Below, in pieces: positions 63,458-64,000 of a DNA stretch of 64,000 nucleotides. A program made the translations under genes and the position numbers. The notes under the pieces are model-generated. The model made no database searches and was not told the origin of the DNA. It was given only the letters and a program-made list of their open reading frames with translations. The DNA lies in contig NZ_JACAWV010000022.1 in assembly GCF_013390595.1 (NCBI RefSeq), forward strand, positions 682,001-746,000. The letters are read 5' to 3'. The number at the start of each line of letters is the position of its first letter. Position 1 is the first letter of the stretch. The DNA is from Rhizobium sp. RM (GTDB lineage Bacteria; Pseudomonadota; Alphaproteobacteria; Rhizobiales; Rhizobiaceae).

Positions 63458-64000
63458 TTACATACCCTGCGAGCCACGGTTCATGGCAGCGATACCGGTG
63501 CGGCAGATTTCGATCAGGCCGAGAGGCTTGATGATCGCCACGAACTGGTCGATTTTCGAGGACTTGCCGGTGATTTCGAAAATGAAATGCTCGACCGTTG
63601 CATCGACCACCTTGGCCTGGAACGCATCGGCAAGACGCAGAGCCTCGGCACGGTCTTCGCCGGCACCGGCAACCTTGATAAGCGCCACTTCGCGCTCGAT
63701 CGGCCGCTCCTGCCCCAACTCGCGAGCGCGGACTGTCAGATCGAGAACCCGGTGCACAGGAACGATGCGCTCCAACTGGGCCTTGATCTGCTCCAGAACG
63801 ACCGGCGTGCCACGGGTCACGATGGTGATACGCGACAGATGCGCCTCATGTTCCGTCTCCGAAACCGTAAGGCTTTCGATGTTGTAGCCCCGGCCTGAAA
63901 ACAGGCCGATGACGCGGGCAAGCACGCCGGGCTCGTTGTTGACGAGAACCGACAGCGTGTGGTTTTCCGCAACCGCCGTTTCCTTCTGGATGAAGTAGGC
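63458..64000 (-). CDS. ilvN: Acetolactate synthase small (regulatory) subunit (partial, 5' end outside the window)
   Basis: Regulatory subunit that gives acetolactate synthase its valine feedback inhibition. The readable part starts AYFIQKETAVAENHTLSV, continues LVNNEPGVLARVIGLFSGRGYN with the ACT domain, and ends at NRGSQGM. Only about ten N-terminal residues are missing, so the start codon lies beyond the window. The GTG at 63925 is internal. ilvB is expected upstream. Confidence 0.95.
   Translation of the reverse strand, partial: AYFIQKETAVAENHTLSVLVNNEPGVLARVIGLFSGRGYNIESLTVSETEHEAHLSRITIVTRGTPVVLEQIKAQLERIVPVHRVLDLTVRARELGQERPIEREVALIKVAGAGEDRAEALRLADAFQAKVVDATVEHFIFEITGKSSKIDQFVAIIKPLGLIEICRTGIAAMNRGSQGM

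Overview
The window is chromosomal DNA of an alphaproteobacterium, most likely Agrobacterium or a close Rhizobiaceae relative. The evidence is the gene order rpsL / rpoC-rpoB-rplL-rplJ-rplA-rplK-nusG-secE / tRNA-Trp / tuf, the start of RpoC ([11 protein letters not shown]), a UvrB with long tails at both ends, and uniformly GC-rich codon use. I see no phage, insertion sequence, CRISPR array or rRNA. These assignments rest on reading protein sequences; no database search was run.

Layout. 1-16 kb is the translation and transcription core, almost all on the minus strand: the start of the str operon (rpsL, cut by the window edge), then the secE-to-rpoC block, tRNA-Trp and tuf. A small acidic protein and a phosphoglycerate-mutase-like phosphatase are set into it. 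16-31 kb is a mixed region: a TerC-family membrane protein with a possible riboswitch leader, two tiny membrane proteins, a lysozyme-inhibitor-like protein, tRNA-Gly and tRNA-Tyr, rlmB, a thioesterase, a PepSY/DUF2946 pair, uvrB, an esterase, a PRC-barrel protein, a DUF922 putative protease and a J-domain protein. 31.4-39.4 kb is a compact catabolic and uptake operon with a divergent LysR regulator: NMT1/THI5-type binding protein, SDR, cyclic amidohydrolase, ABC ATPase, permease, DUF3830 (broken by an in-frame TAA), acetamidase/formamidase and a LOG-type phosphoribohydrolase. Three junctions in it are 4-base ATGA overlaps. 39.6-48 kb has tRNA-Thr, a GGDEF cyclase, an endo/exonuclease-family protein, an iron-type ABC transporter and an aminotransferase. 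48-64 kb has fucU, ilvC, a TetR regulator with a palindromic site, an AraC/alcohol dehydrogenase pair, type II NADH dehydrogenase, pdxJ, a MerR-LuxR-like HTH fusion, a RecD-like helicase, an SDR-DoxX-like fusion, an ECF sigma/anti-sigma unit with a secreted COG4315 protein, LysE, an aldo/keto reductase, an ArsR-SRPBCC pair, and ilvN cut by the window end.

The best candidate for an undescribed system is the LysR-linked operon. Its gene content fits uptake of a small nitrogen heterocycle, ring opening, and release of an amide or formamide, with a nucleotide-hydrolysing LOG enzyme coupled to the last step. The substrate cannot be read from the sequence, and the DUF3830 gene is interrupted in this strain. 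Other items worth attention are the MerR-LuxR fusion, a partial duplication of the 3' end of the J-domain gene, a 21-bp tandem repeat and terminator-like leader before terC, strong hairpins at the rplL-rpoB and rpoB-rpoC junctions, and two unannotated membrane peptides of 33 and 37 residues.
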